Assembly: GCF_023093535.1 (NCBI RefSeq)
Contig: NZ_CP095757.1
Coordinates: 1,302,001 to 1,366,000, forward strand
Length of the DNA: 64,000 nt
Direction of reading: 5' to 3'
From: Halovivax limisalsi
GTDB taxonomy: Archaea > Halobacteriota > Halobacteria > Halobacteriales > Natrialbaceae
Shown: piece after piece, positions 17,221-25,072 of the stretch
Numbering within the stretch: the stretch's first letter is position 1
Layout: each line of letters begins with the position of its first letter
Notes under the pieces: model-generated
What the model saw: the letters and a program-made list of their open reading frames with translations, nothing else
The model's database searches: none
Told to the model about the DNA's origin: nothing
Translations under genes and position numbers: made by a program

Positions 17221-18125
17221 CGGCCGTTTGACCGCTCGTCCGCGCGGAGCGTCTTCACGAGCGCGTCGACCAGTTCGTCGTCGGCCCCGCAAACGGTCGA
17301 CGGCGTGACGCCGTCGAGTCGCTCCGCCACGTCGCCGACGTCCGTGGAAACGACGGGGACGTTACAGGCCATCGCCTCTTTGACCACGTTCGGCGAGCCT
17401 TCGTACCGCGAGGTGAGCAGGAGCACGTCCGACGCGTTCATCCAGGTCGGCATCTCGTCGTGCGGAACGGCACCGTCGGGGGTGTGGATCCGGATCGGCG
17501 CGTCGAGGCGCTCGCGCGCGGCCCGAACGACGCGCTCCGCCCGCGGGAAATCCTTCTCCGGTCGGTTCGTACTTCCCGGGAAGAGGACGTGAGCGGCGTC
17601 GGGGTCCCAGCCGAGACGCTCCGCGGCAGCGGGTCGCGGTTCGGGGCGAAATAGATCGAGGTCCACGCCGTGGGGGACGACGGTGTACTCGCACCCGAGT
17701 CGCTCGCCCATCGCCTCGGAGACGACGATGACCGCGTCGCAAAACGTCGCACACACCTCGCTCACCCGGCCGAACGAGCCGTAGACGTCGGTTCCCCACA
17801 GGGACAGCACGACGGGGACCCGGCGCTGGGCGAGCGCGTGCGGCGCGGTCAACCCGAAGTTGGCGTGGACGAGGTCGTGGTCGGAACGGAGCGTTCGCCG
17901 CACCTCGGGAACGAATCGCGCGTAGTTCACCGGCGACCGATAGGTCTCCGGATCCGCACAGTTGGCTTCGTCGAAGACCGACAGGACGTCGCTTCGGACG
18001 CCGACGCCTCGCAGCGACTCGACCTGCGTCCGGAAAAACCCGGTCGCCGGGTTCGGAACGAGATTGAGCACCGAGATGGGTTCGCGGGCCGACTGTCGCG
18101 ACGCGAGCGAGGAGTGAGACGTCAT
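17136..18125 (-). CDS. Glycosyltransferase family 4 (GT-B fold)
   Basis: 329 residues. The N-terminal lobe (PISVLNLVPNPATGFFRTQVESL) is followed by LVHANFGLTAPHAL and a donor-binding C-terminal lobe with VVPHGVDLDLFRP, VLFPGSTNRPEKDF, and the E-x7-E motif in SRYEGSPNVVKEAMACNVPVVSTDVGD. GT4 enzymes transfer sugars from nucleotide donors to lipids or glycans at the cytoplasmic membrane face. An ATG at 18170 is an alternative start. It converges with the ATP-grasp gene. Confidence 0.87.
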   Translation of the reverse strand: MTSHSSLASRQSAREPISVLNLVPNPATGFFRTQVESLRGVGVRSDVLSVFDEANCADPETYRSPVNYARFVPEVRRTLRSDHDLVHANFGLTAPHALAQRRVPVVLSLWGTDVYGSFGRVSEVCATFCDAVIVVSEAMGERLGCEYTVVPHGVDLDLFRPEPRPAAAERLGWDPDAAHVLFPGSTNRPEKDFPRAERVVRAARERLDAPIRIHTPDGAVPHDEMPTWMNASDVLLLTSRYEGSPNVVKEAMACNVPVVSTDVGDVAERLDGVTPSTVCGADDELVDALVKTLRADERSNGRQVVSDLRIGRTAERIRSVYDAVLADAR

Positions 18126-18728
18126 ATACTGGGCGGGCAAACGGTCGTCGAGGCCATTAGTAGCGATCACGTAACGGAACTGTCGGTGGGTGTATTCCTT
18201 CTCCCGGCGGTCGCCCCGTCTCCGTTCATCCTTCTGCTGCCGGTAGCAAACACTGATCGTTCGATCCAGTTCCGTGACGGCGCGGACGGTGGTGCCTCGG
18301 CAATCCGCAGGCCGAGACTACTGAAACGGCGGCACCCGAAACCCGAACGGTCCCAGGTTGTTGACGCGACGATCTTCTCCCGATCCGGATACATCGATGG
18401 CCTTGCTGTAATAGATAATACGCCAACCTGTTCGGTAATTATAATACGCTGTATTTCGTAGCCGTCGCTGGAAGCCAGCGTCTCCACTCGTCGCAGGGGA
18501 CTGCGCTCCTAGAAATGTCCCGGGTGTGGGCGCACCCGAGACGCTTGGCTTCCAAACCCTCACGAGGGTTCTGGCAGCCATGTTACGGAACACACCGCCG
18601 AGACAAAAAGGTCTCGCACGCATTCGGTACCGAGAGTCGAATCGCTATCCGCCGTCCACTTTCGTTTTCGGGGATTGGGGGCCGAGGTCCACCGATCGGT
18701 CTGTCCGATCGAAGCGGAGGGATCTCGG
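18126..18728. other. 600-bp non-coding stretch with hairpins and an A+T patch
   Basis: No convincing gene is seen on either strand. Around 18405-18460 the sequence becomes A+T-rich, with repeated TAATACGC words. At 18468-18545 there are short stems: CGCTGG/CCAGCG with an AAG loop, and GGGTG/CACCC. This looks like decayed or regulatory DNA rather than coding sequence. Confidence 0.45.
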
Positions 18729-18965
18729 ATGAAATCCGTCGAGCGATCGCGCGCCGGGGCTGGCGATTCGACTCGTCCGCGAGAGTGTTATCGGTGTGAC
18801 CGTGACGTGGCACCGTCTGCGCTCTTCCGCGTAGCGGTCGAACCGCCGTCGGTGCTCTCGGCGCGGTACGCGCGCTCGGTACGGTTCTGCTGTCCACATT
18901 GCGCGGCCGCGATGAACCTCTCTGACTTCGCAGATTGCTGGAAGGCGCACGCGAAGCGGGAGTAG
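18729..18965 (+). CDS. Small zinc-finger protein (four-cysteine)
   Basis: 78 residues. Two knuckles, CYRCDRDVAPS and CCPHCAAAMN, are separated by about 30 residues, followed by a helical tail (LSDFADCWKAHAKRE). It resembles the DUF7576-type single zinc fingers of halophiles. The ATG at 18729 is preferred over 18675, since the extra residues are not conserved-looking. It is the last normal-composition gene before the A+T-rich island. Confidence 0.65.
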   Translation: MKSVERSRAGAGDSTRPRECYRCDRDVAPSALFRVAVEPPSVLSARYARSVRFCCPHCAAAMNLSDFADCWKAHAKRE

Positions 18966-19134
18966 ACGAGCGCGAGGTACGATTTCGTGGGGTGCCTTCC
19001 GCGTTCGTCCTGTTCACTCGTAGAAGTCAGCGGGATGGTCGACCTCCTCTTTCGGTAAGCCTCTGACAGGATTGTTTAGATTATACTGCAAGTAATCAGA
19101 TCGTCGCTACCACTGTAAAAGTCCCTGGCGTTGA

Positions 19135-19245
19135 GCAGAAGCGAAACTTCTGCGATGCTCGCGAGAGCTTGCTCTCGCGGCGTTCTCGACTCCCACGGCT
19201 CATTCGCGGCTTCGCCGCTCACGTTGACGCGGCGCTACGCGCCGC
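19135..19245. repeat. Cluster of four perfect hairpins
   Basis: Four tight stems in 111 bp: GCAGAAG/CTTCTGC with a 5-nt loop (19135-19153); CGCGAGAGC/GCTCTCGCG with a 2-nt gap (19160-19179); GCGGC-TTC-GCCGC (19206-19218); GCGGCGC-TAC-GCGCCGC (19229-19245). All pair without mismatch. The cluster marks the transition into the A+T-rich island. Confidence 0.65.
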
Positions 19246-19346
19246 GCTCACGCTGTTGTTCGAGAGATCGAAGTGGGTGAAAATCTACCGCCACCATTCG
19301 CGTGAACGGATCCGCATAGACAAACGTGTTTTCGCCCACAAACGCA

Positions 19347-19357
19347 CAGATTCGAAC
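19347..19357 (+). other. Possible left attachment site (short match to tRNA-Pro)
   Basis: The 11-mer CAGATTCGAAC is repeated in the same orientation at 27868-27878, within the T-arm of tRNA-Pro. The match is short, and TTCGAA is common in tRNAs, so it may be chance; its position at the left edge of the island is the main reason to list it. Confidence 0.25.
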
Positions 19358-19405
19358 GTAGAAACATAATCTACCGATATCGGTTCGAATTGTGGCTTTG
19401 ACCTA

Positions 19406-20065
19406 TCAGAATGCGACGGAATTTGCCTCAACCCCGGCTGCTTCTTCTACAGTAGTTTCTGTGTCCTCGGTGAGGACCCACGAGTGTTCTTTCAAATCCT
19501 CATTCTCGACTGAGGATTTTGCACCCCATTCAATCACGAGTTCCACATCAACAGGTTCGAAGTTAGCGGATAGTTCGTTCACCAGCCATCCAGATATCTT
19601 AACTCCCGAGTATACAGAGCTCATAGCTTCTTGTCGCCACGCTTTCTCATAATGAGTTAAACTCTTACCACCTACTTTGAGAGATTCCGCAGCCGTCATC
19701 GGGCGAGGGTGTGAGGTTTCTTCACCGTTATGCATGACTCGGATATCGCCAGTCCCATGTCCGTACCCACTCGCTCTGGAAGGAAACTGACGCTCGTTCT
19801 CTCCTACGTGAGCGACCTCAACTCCGAATAACAGTAGAGTCGCCCCTGATTGGGCTGTAGTTTCCAGAACCGTGTGACTAGTATCCCAACCAACTTTTCC
19901 CGCCGTGAACCAATGCATTGGTGTAATCTCGATTCCCCGATATTCAACGGGATCTCCGAACTCGTTCGTACCACCACCCGTAACGGATTCGAGGACTCCT
20001 GAACACCCAGCAAGTCCTATCGAGACCGTTGAGATCGCTGCAGCCAGGAATGCACGTCGGTCCAT
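19406..20065 (-). CDS. Lipoprotein with Tat-like signal, island cargo
   Basis: 219 residues. The N-terminus MDRRAFLAAAISTVSIGLAGCSG has a twin arginine and an LAGC lipobox. The mature part (EYRGIEITPMHWFTAGK...TLLLFGVEVAHVGENERQFPS) reads as a beta-sandwich of the kind seen in DUF4352/FxLYD-type extracellular domains. Codon use is more A+T-rich than in the flanking chromosome. Its role is unknown; anchored outside the cell. Confidence 0.75.
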   Translation of the reverse strand: MDRRAFLAAAISTVSIGLAGCSGVLESVTGGGTNEFGDPVEYRGIEITPMHWFTAGKVGWDTSHTVLETTAQSGATLLLFGVEVAHVGENERQFPSRASGYGHGTGDIRVMHNGEETSHPRPMTAAESLKVGGKSLTHYEKAWRQEAMSSVYSGVKISGWLVNELSANFEPVDVELVIEWGAKSSVENEDLKEHSWVLTEDTETTVEEAAGVEANSVAF

Positions 20066-20354
20066 CACCTATCCTGACACTCGTTAATGATTAATGTTCT
20101 TGCTCTATCGAGGAGTATCAATCATCTTCCGCAGGCCTTGACACAGAGAAAGACCGACGACAGCCGAGCACATTTGTTCATGAAATGTGAACGGTTCCTT
20201 GATAACTATGGGTGAGACAGAGGACCCCAGATATGCAGTCGAATCGGGTTAGTTTTTGGCGATGGTCACTAATTCGGTGGCTCAAGGACCGTCTTTGTTA
20301 GTACCAAATGTGACGCTAATAGGAACCATCGTAGACAGCAGAATAGAGGTCAAT

Positions 20355-20756
20355 CTATATTTTAATCAGAGCTGAGTCGGGTACTGTCTTCCTTTTCGCT
20401 TCATCAACTAGCCCAATCGCATCCGCCAACGGGATATACCAACACCCCTCATCTTCGTCGAACCGGGTTACATCAATCATCTTCTGGAACTCCCGGTATA
20501 CCTCAAACTCCTCGGGTTCCATCTTACCAAGGGAGTAAAAACGCACACGGGGAGCCATTGCATCACCATGAGCCGCATTATGGCACTGTCTGCACAGGGT
20601 AATCAAGTTGCTGAACCGGTTCGACCCTCCATTGCAACGAGGGACGATATGGTGCGTATCCAGCTTCACTTCATCTTCTCTCCCACAGTTCATGCATTGA
20701 TTTTGGTCCCGTTCTCGGATCGCCGTCACGAGGTCTCCAGTTTGACATCCTTTCAT
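20355..20756 (-). CDS. HNH endonuclease
   Basis: 133 residues. The HNH core is complete: CMNCGREDEVKLDTHHIVPRCNGGSNRFSNLITLCRQCHNAAHGD, where two CxxC knuckles bind structural zinc and the HH...N...H residues form the beta-beta-alpha metal active site. The C-terminal half is a small helical region with no known domain. Stand-alone HNH proteins cleave DNA and are frequent in mobile and defence islands. It is divergent from the HTH gene at 20944. Confidence 0.85.
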   Translation of the reverse strand: MKGCQTGDLVTAIRERDQNQCMNCGREDEVKLDTHHIVPRCNGGSNRFSNLITLCRQCHNAAHGDAMAPRVRFYSLGKMEPEEFEVYREFQKMIDVTRFDEDEGCWYIPLADAIGLVDEAKRKTVPDSALIKI

Positions 20757-20909
20757 GGTTTTTGTGGTTTGAGCACGAGAGTGTGGCCACTCATCGCAGG
20801 ACAGCTACTTCTCCAATTCATCGTCAAGCGGTCCTGTCGCCCTCTTACTCTCGCGCTCTATGTCAGGAGACGGTGCAATACTTAAAAGAAATACCTGCAA
20901 CCAAACAGA

Positions 20910-20921
20910 GGATATATCTAT
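20910..20921 (+). promoter_or_regulatory. TATA-like box of the HTH gene at 20944
   Basis: The run GATATATCTATA lies 25-34 bp before the ATG at 20944 and supports that start over the in-frame ATG at 20860. A second A+T-rich box (ACTTAAAAG) occurs at 20879-20887. Confidence 0.45.
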
Positions 20922-20943
20922 ACAAATTGTAAAAGATATTCGT

Positions 20944-21285
20944 ATGGAGCGGTTCAAGGGGGATACTCCTACAATCACGGAAAATGCAGTTCCTTGCAAA
21001 GTTACAGAGACTGGCGAAAGGTTTTATTTTACCCCTGGGAACGGTAGAAGCTCAAAGACTCTCGCAACTATCTTTAAAGAACTCCAAACTAATTTAGGAC
21101 CCTTTAAAGCACCGAGTTCTGGAATTCCCATTGAAGTTGCTAGTAGCGGAAAAGCACCAATTATGGCCTATCTGGCCGTAGTACATGAGAAATCGGATGA
21201 AGAAATTGCTGAAGTGATGTCAGTCTCCAAGAGCACAGTCCAACAATACCTGTCCCATATCAAGGCAGGACGGCGAATGCGTTGA
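20944..21285 (+). CDS. Small HTH DNA-binding protein
   Basis: 113 residues. The C-terminal segment YLAVVHEKSDEEIAEVMSVSKSTVQQYLSHIKAGRR is a helix-turn-helix of the LuxR/sigma-region-4 type (recognition helix SKSTVQQYLSHI). The N-terminal 60 residues have no recognised fold. It may regulate the island, perhaps the divergent HNH gene; this is inference from position. It belongs to the A+T-rich composition class. Confidence 0.68.
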   Translation: MERFKGDTPTITENAVPCKVTETGERFYFTPGNGRSSKTLATIFKELQTNLGPFKAPSSGIPIEVASSGKAPIMAYLAVVHEKSDEEIAEVMSVSKSTVQQYLSHIKAGRRMR

Positions 21286-22033
21286 GCAAAGTCATTGAGA
21301 CCATTATATAAATATTATTATACACAGGGAACCTGCTCGACCAAAGTCAGTTTTCAGACGGATTTGTTTTCCGTCTCTTATCACTGGAGACCTATTGCTA
21401 TCAACCAAATCTGTGAATGTATGGACGATAGCGACCGTACGGAATTCCTCGAAACATTACAATGAAGAGGAGGTGTCGGAGAAAGCAGCCCGACAGTTGC
21501 TCGGAGATGATGCGTTTGAGGATAGCCAGAGAAAGCCCGAAGTGCCGAGAGACGCTATCCAGTGACACCACTCGATTCTTACGGAAGACGATTCTGAGTA
21601 GTGTCGTATAATACCGCATGATCCGACTTGACGTCGAACCAAACTCTATTTCCTGTCGGCTATGAGCGCTAAAAGGGTGGTTTGGTTTGATGTGAGACGT
21701 TGCATGTCGAACATACCTAATATTTCAGAATATACGAAACGCCTATAATACACCTTATCAATCCCACACACAAATTCGAAATGTCGTGTTCCGTGGAGGT
21801 GGCTACGAACCACTCATATCTGTCGTTGGATTCTTCGAGGTGGTCAATCTCGCTCTCTTTTTCGGCCATACCAAGCGATGCGGAGGAGTAGGAAATAAAG
21901 GTGAGAAGTATATTGTTTCCCGTTACGCCGTAATCACGCCAAATACACTATCACTGCTCATATGTATAGAATTCTGCCCGTTGTTAAATCTACTGAATCA
22001 GCTTGAGTTGTCTATTCAGTACGGGATATTGGC
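21286..22033. other. No intact gene; possible coding remnant at about 21407-21566
   Basis: On the plus strand, a frame through about 21454-21566 reads HYNEEEVSEKAARQLLGDDAFEDSQRKPEVPRDAIQ, protein-like and acidic but without a credible start. An overlapping frame at 21421 begins MDDSDRTEFLETLQ and stops. This may be a decayed small gene. The 87-residue open frame at 21786-22049 looks random. An 8-bp inverted repeat (AACCAAAC/GTTTGGTT) lies at 21637-21687. Confidence 0.35.
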
Positions 22034-22067
22034 TTTTATAACTGGTTAACACCGAAAGGAGTTCACA

Positions 22068-22838
22068 ATGAAGCGTGTTGTAATGGATACAAACTACTGG
22101 ATTTCTCTAAAACAAGACCCAGACCGGTTCAAATCGTTCTATGAGACTGCATCATCTGACGATGTGCAAGTGTATTTCAGCACGGGCAATTTCATTGACC
22201 TCGTCAAGGCCAAAGAACAGGACTTGATGACGAAGATTATCGTAGCGATAGCGGACAAAGTCCTGCCACCCACTCCTGAAAAAGGGCACGAATTCTACGT
22301 CAGTGACTATTTTCTCGACATCGTACCGGATGACGAATATCGAGCCACCGTTAGAAGGGAGATTAGCGATTTACCATTGATAGACATCCTCCAACAGGCG
22401 TTTCGGGACTCGACTTGGAGTGCAACAGACGAATACTTCGTAGGGATGGAACAGACACGAGACCTCATCGAGGAATGGGGCCATGATAATCTGAAGGGGG
22501 TGGCATTCGAGGATTATCTAAAACGTCGTGGTGACCAATATGTCCTCCACGAACACGAGGTCGACATTGTCGAGTACGTAAAGAAGGAGATATACTTTCA
22601 CCGAGTTTTGATGATGGACCCGAACGAGGCGGTCAAGGAGAATGATGTTGCGGATATGCTTGTTTGTACACAAGCAATCCTCTCAGACTGCGATATGCTC
22701 CTTATAGAAGCGAAATGGGCGAATTTAGGACTTGTGGAGGCCGTGACTGAGAATATCGATGGAGAAACCGAGTTGGAAATATACAAGGATTTTGAGGCAT
22801 TCCATCGGGAGTTGAGGGGAGCGGTGGCCAACACCTAA
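22068..22838 (+). CDS. PIN-like nuclease domain protein
   Basis: 256 residues. It begins KRVVMDTNYWISL, where Asp7 matches the first metal ligand of PIN nucleases. Near the C-terminus NDVADMLVCTQAILSDCDMLLIEAK supplies further acidic residues in the position of the later PIN motifs. The middle is a long helical insertion (about residues 60-175), so it is larger than VapC toxins. A TTTTATAA box lies 27-34 bp upstream, and a GGAG sits 5-8 bp before the ATG. No antitoxin-like gene precedes it. Confidence 0.6.
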   Translation: MKRVVMDTNYWISLKQDPDRFKSFYETASSDDVQVYFSTGNFIDLVKAKEQDLMTKIIVAIADKVLPPTPEKGHEFYVSDYFLDIVPDDEYRATVRREISDLPLIDILQQAFRDSTWSATDEYFVGMEQTRDLIEEWGHDNLKGVAFEDYLKRRGDQYVLHEHEVDIVEYVKKEIYFHRVLMMDPNEAVKENDVADMLVCTQAILSDCDMLLIEAKWANLGLVEAVTENIDGETELEIYKDFEAFHRELRGAVANT

Positions 22839-22855
22839 CCCGGTGATTAGGAGTA

Positions 22856-23449
22856 TTAATCAGAATCTTCAATATCGACACCGAGAAGGTCTCGGAACTG
22901 AGTTTCTAACTTCAACTTTAGCTCGGGGACTTCATCGGTCGTTAAATCTTCCCAGTTCTCTAGCCACTTCTCCGTCCGTTCCCTTTCCTCAAGCGCAGAC
23001 TCCTTCCGATCATGTATTCGCAGGAGAGCGAACTCGTGGAACATGTCCCGATATGTCTTCAGGAGGTCATCCATTGTTTCGCAAACATCAGGTGGGAGGT
23101 AGATTTTATTGCGTAAGTAATACCGGCGAAGCTCCTCAACAGACTCAGCTGCAATATCCAGTTTCTCGTCTCGGTCAGTTTCGCCCCGGCTTACGATCGG
23201 GTCAACCAATATCCGCATATCTTCATCAAATTCAGTTAGTTTACCGTAGAGGTCCTTCATCACGTTCGCTCTTTCTTCGTGCAACTCAGCAAATCTGACT
23301 TCTTCACGACTGAGTTCGGCCTGATAGGATTTGAGCTGCTTCTCGAAGTATTGGTTGACTGTGTGCCTTGCAATATATGTGAGGACAGCCGCACCAATAG
23401 CAATTAGACCCAAATCACGTATAAGGCTAATAATTAATTCAGCGACCAT
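22856..23449 (-). CDS. Membrane-anchored coiled-coil protein, unknown
   Basis: 197 residues. One N-terminal transmembrane helix (LGLIAIGAAVLTYIA) is followed by long, charged, heptad-like helices (YFEKQLKSYQAELSREEVRFAELHEERANVM and later EERERTEKWLENWEDL). It is of the general kind often found among phage and defence cargo, but no named domain is recognised. It is convergent with the PIN-like gene and followed upstream by 23462-23707 on the same strand. Confidence 0.65.
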   Translation of the reverse strand: MVAELIISLIRDLGLIAIGAAVLTYIARHTVNQYFEKQLKSYQAELSREEVRFAELHEERANVMKDLYGKLTEFDEDMRILVDPIVSRGETDRDEKLDIAAESVEELRRYYLRNKIYLPPDVCETMDDLLKTYRDMFHEFALLRIHDRKESALEERERTEKWLENWEDLTTDEVPELKLKLETQFRDLLGVDIEDSD

Positions 23450-23461
23450 TTCTCCAGTGCT

Positions 23462-23707
23462 TCAGAGCTGAGTTAGGTTCTCAGCGTTCCATCTTTCATC
23501 TTTCTGTAAGATCTCTACACGTACAACACGCCGTTCCTCTGGTTCAAAGAATGTAACATGAACATCGTATTCTGTTTCCACTACACCATCCATCGTATCT
23601 TGTACATCAACGTGTTCAGCTTTATTGAGGGCAAACTCCCTCGGTGCTAACTGCTCTATGAGGTTACCAATTGCTTCTTCGTCATCAGCACCGTAAGCTA
23701 CTGCCAT
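23462..23707 (-). CDS. Small acidic protein of unknown function
   Basis: 81 residues, soluble and acidic. The middle (VVETEYDVHVTFFEPEERRVVRVEILQ) reads as a small beta-sheet. It is 12 bp from the membrane coiled-coil gene on the same strand and probably cotranscribed. No family is recognised. It is in A+T-rich island composition. Confidence 0.5.
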   Translation of the reverse strand: MAVAYGADDEEAIGNLIEQLAPREFALNKAEHVDVQDTMDGVVETEYDVHVTFFEPEERRVVRVEILQKDERWNAENLTQL

Positions 23708-23835
23708 ACTTACGAGTTGAACTGATTGTAATAGTCAGTTTGGGTTTCTTCTTGTAGACTCCCAAACTCAACCTCGTTTTCACCCCTATATCGACCTCAA
23801 ATCAAGGTAGGTACCAGAACTGAGATAGCGAGTTC

Positions 23836-24104
23836 GTGTTCCCGTCTCGACAGAGCGACCAAATGACTACGGAGAGCATGAGGAACATCGTTCGAGATCT
23901 CGCGACCCACGCCGACGTTACGGTTCACCGTTCAGATGGGGAACCCGCCGACACGGAGGAACTTCATCCGCACGCCTTCCGACACTCGCTCGCGAACTAC
24001 ATGCTGGCCGACGAGGATACACACCTCGTCGATGTCCGAAACCGACTTCGAATCGGTCGGTGACGACGACTGAGAGAGTGTACGACCACTTCCAGCTGCG
24101 CTAA
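23836..24104 (+). pseudogene. Tyrosine recombinase (XerC/D-like) C-terminal remnant, frameshifted
   Basis: Only the end of a tyrosine recombinase remains. FPSRQSDQMTTESMRNIVR and LHPHAFRHSLANYML (the HxxR motif) are in one frame, then VRNRLR ends at an early stop at 24061. One missing base at about 24051-24052 moves the rest, RSVTTTERVYDHFQLR with the catalytic Tyr, to another frame ending at 24104. Restoring a C recreates the CAT codon of the conserved RHRSV histidine. Upstream a stop codon precedes the fragment, so the N-terminus is lost as well. Confidence 0.88.
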
Positions 24105-24440
24105 CTAGACCAGTAACCCGAGAAACTGGAACACGAATCCTCCGATTAGACCGATTGCTGCTATTGACTGATTCCACATCATTTGTTTCTTATTGTCATA
24201 ACTCTCTGGAGAGTCTGGTATTGGAAGACCCGCCATTCCGCCACCAACTGGGGATATTTTACCAACAGGTGGGTCCCGCTCCGTGTCTTCTGGGTTCTCT
24301 CGGTCGACATGTCGATGGTAGAACCACCACATTCGGATTGGTTTCGACGTGAAGAGGTCCACCAACGTTAGATAGTACACTCCGACGATGTTCATCAAGA
24401 GGCCGAATCCCGTGAGTATATCGCTTACTGGTAGTTGCAT
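24105..24440 (-). CDS. Small membrane protein, unknown
   Basis: 111 residues with a hydrophobic segment near each end (ILTGFGLLMNIVGVYYLTLV and IAAIGLIGGFVFQFLGLLV) and a polar, Pro-rich middle containing WWFYHRHVDRENPEDTE. The ATG at 24440 is used; a TTG at 24461 is an unlikely alternative. It ends exactly where the recombinase remnant on the opposite strand stops. No function is seen. Confidence 0.6.
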   Translation of the reverse strand: MQLPVSDILTGFGLLMNIVGVYYLTLVDLFTSKPIRMWWFYHRHVDRENPEDTERDPPVGKISPVGGGMAGLPIPDSPESYDNKKQMMWNQSIAAIGLIGGFVFQFLGLLV

Positions 24441-24608
24441 ACTATTTCGTGTATTCGTCAAGCTTCGCCTGAATGGATTCTTCGTTCATCTCAACCACCT
24501 CACCATTGGGCGATGGTCCCGATGTCGACTGATTTTCGAATTTTCGAGCCCTTATAGACAATCTCCCCCAACCAAAGCTTATACGTTCTGGTTTCTAACC
24601 AGTCACTA

Positions 24609-24955
24609 ATGGTTGATTTTCACATCCCTCACGCAGAGGATGCTGAGGAAGCTGAGGAGGTTTACGAGGGGACAGCAAAGTTTGTCGAACAACAGCGTGC
24701 GGCGGTAAAGAGAGAGCCTCGGATAAGTCGCATCAAATACTATGTGCCGATAAAGACCAGACATACGATGTGTCCATCGGTGACACCGTACCTCAGGTAG
24801 GGGAGCCAGCAATCGCTATCTTCGAATCTGATGATAAGCGATTCGATGTCTTCTATATCTGTACACCACACAGAGCTGTCATAGAGGGAATTCCCATTAT
24901 GGTCGGTCGTAACAACGTGAGACAGATAGAGTATTTCGATGAGGATTCGTACTAA
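24609..24955 (+). pseudogene. Conserved-type hypothetical gene split by one frameshift
   Basis: Frame 1 from the ATG reads MVDFHIPHAEDAEEAEEVY...RISRIKYY, then runs out at 24800. A second frame continues the sense: DKDQTYDVSIGDTVPQVGEPAIAIFES...VFYICTPHRAVIEGIPIMVGRNNVRQIEYF, to a stop at 24955. One lost base near 24744-24746 explains both. The combined product of about 115 residues looks like one soluble protein. Function unknown. Confidence 0.65.
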
Positions 24956-25072
24956 CTGATTCTCATCTTAAGTTGACACCAGGAACGAGTCTCCAACCAT
25001 TTCCATCGCCGTTGAGCTGTATACACTCTTCTAAAGGAAATGATTATCGGGATATAATATCATTGGTGGCGA

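Larger units (their letters stand above)
18966..19405. other. Left edge of the A+T-rich island, no gene seen
   Basis: Base composition falls from chromosome-like to A+T-rich across this stretch. It contains the four-hairpin cluster listed separately and a short sequence shared with the tRNA-Pro T-arm at 19347-19357. No open frame looks coding. Confidence 0.55.

Noticed and set aside
18318-18623. 101-codon minus-strand frame in the non-coding region
   Set aside because: No domain, crosses the A+T patch and hairpins, and has no promoter.
21637-21687. 8-bp inverted repeat AACCAAAC/GTTTGGTT
   Set aside because: Too short and too widely spaced (35 bp) to stand out in A+T-rich DNA.
21786-22049. 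87-codon plus-strand frame
   Set aside because: No domain, no promoter at the right distance, and unusual composition (VNLALFFGHTKRCGGVG).
22068-22838. VapC toxin of a VapBC pair
   Set aside because: Too long (256 aa) and no antitoxin-like gene directly upstream.
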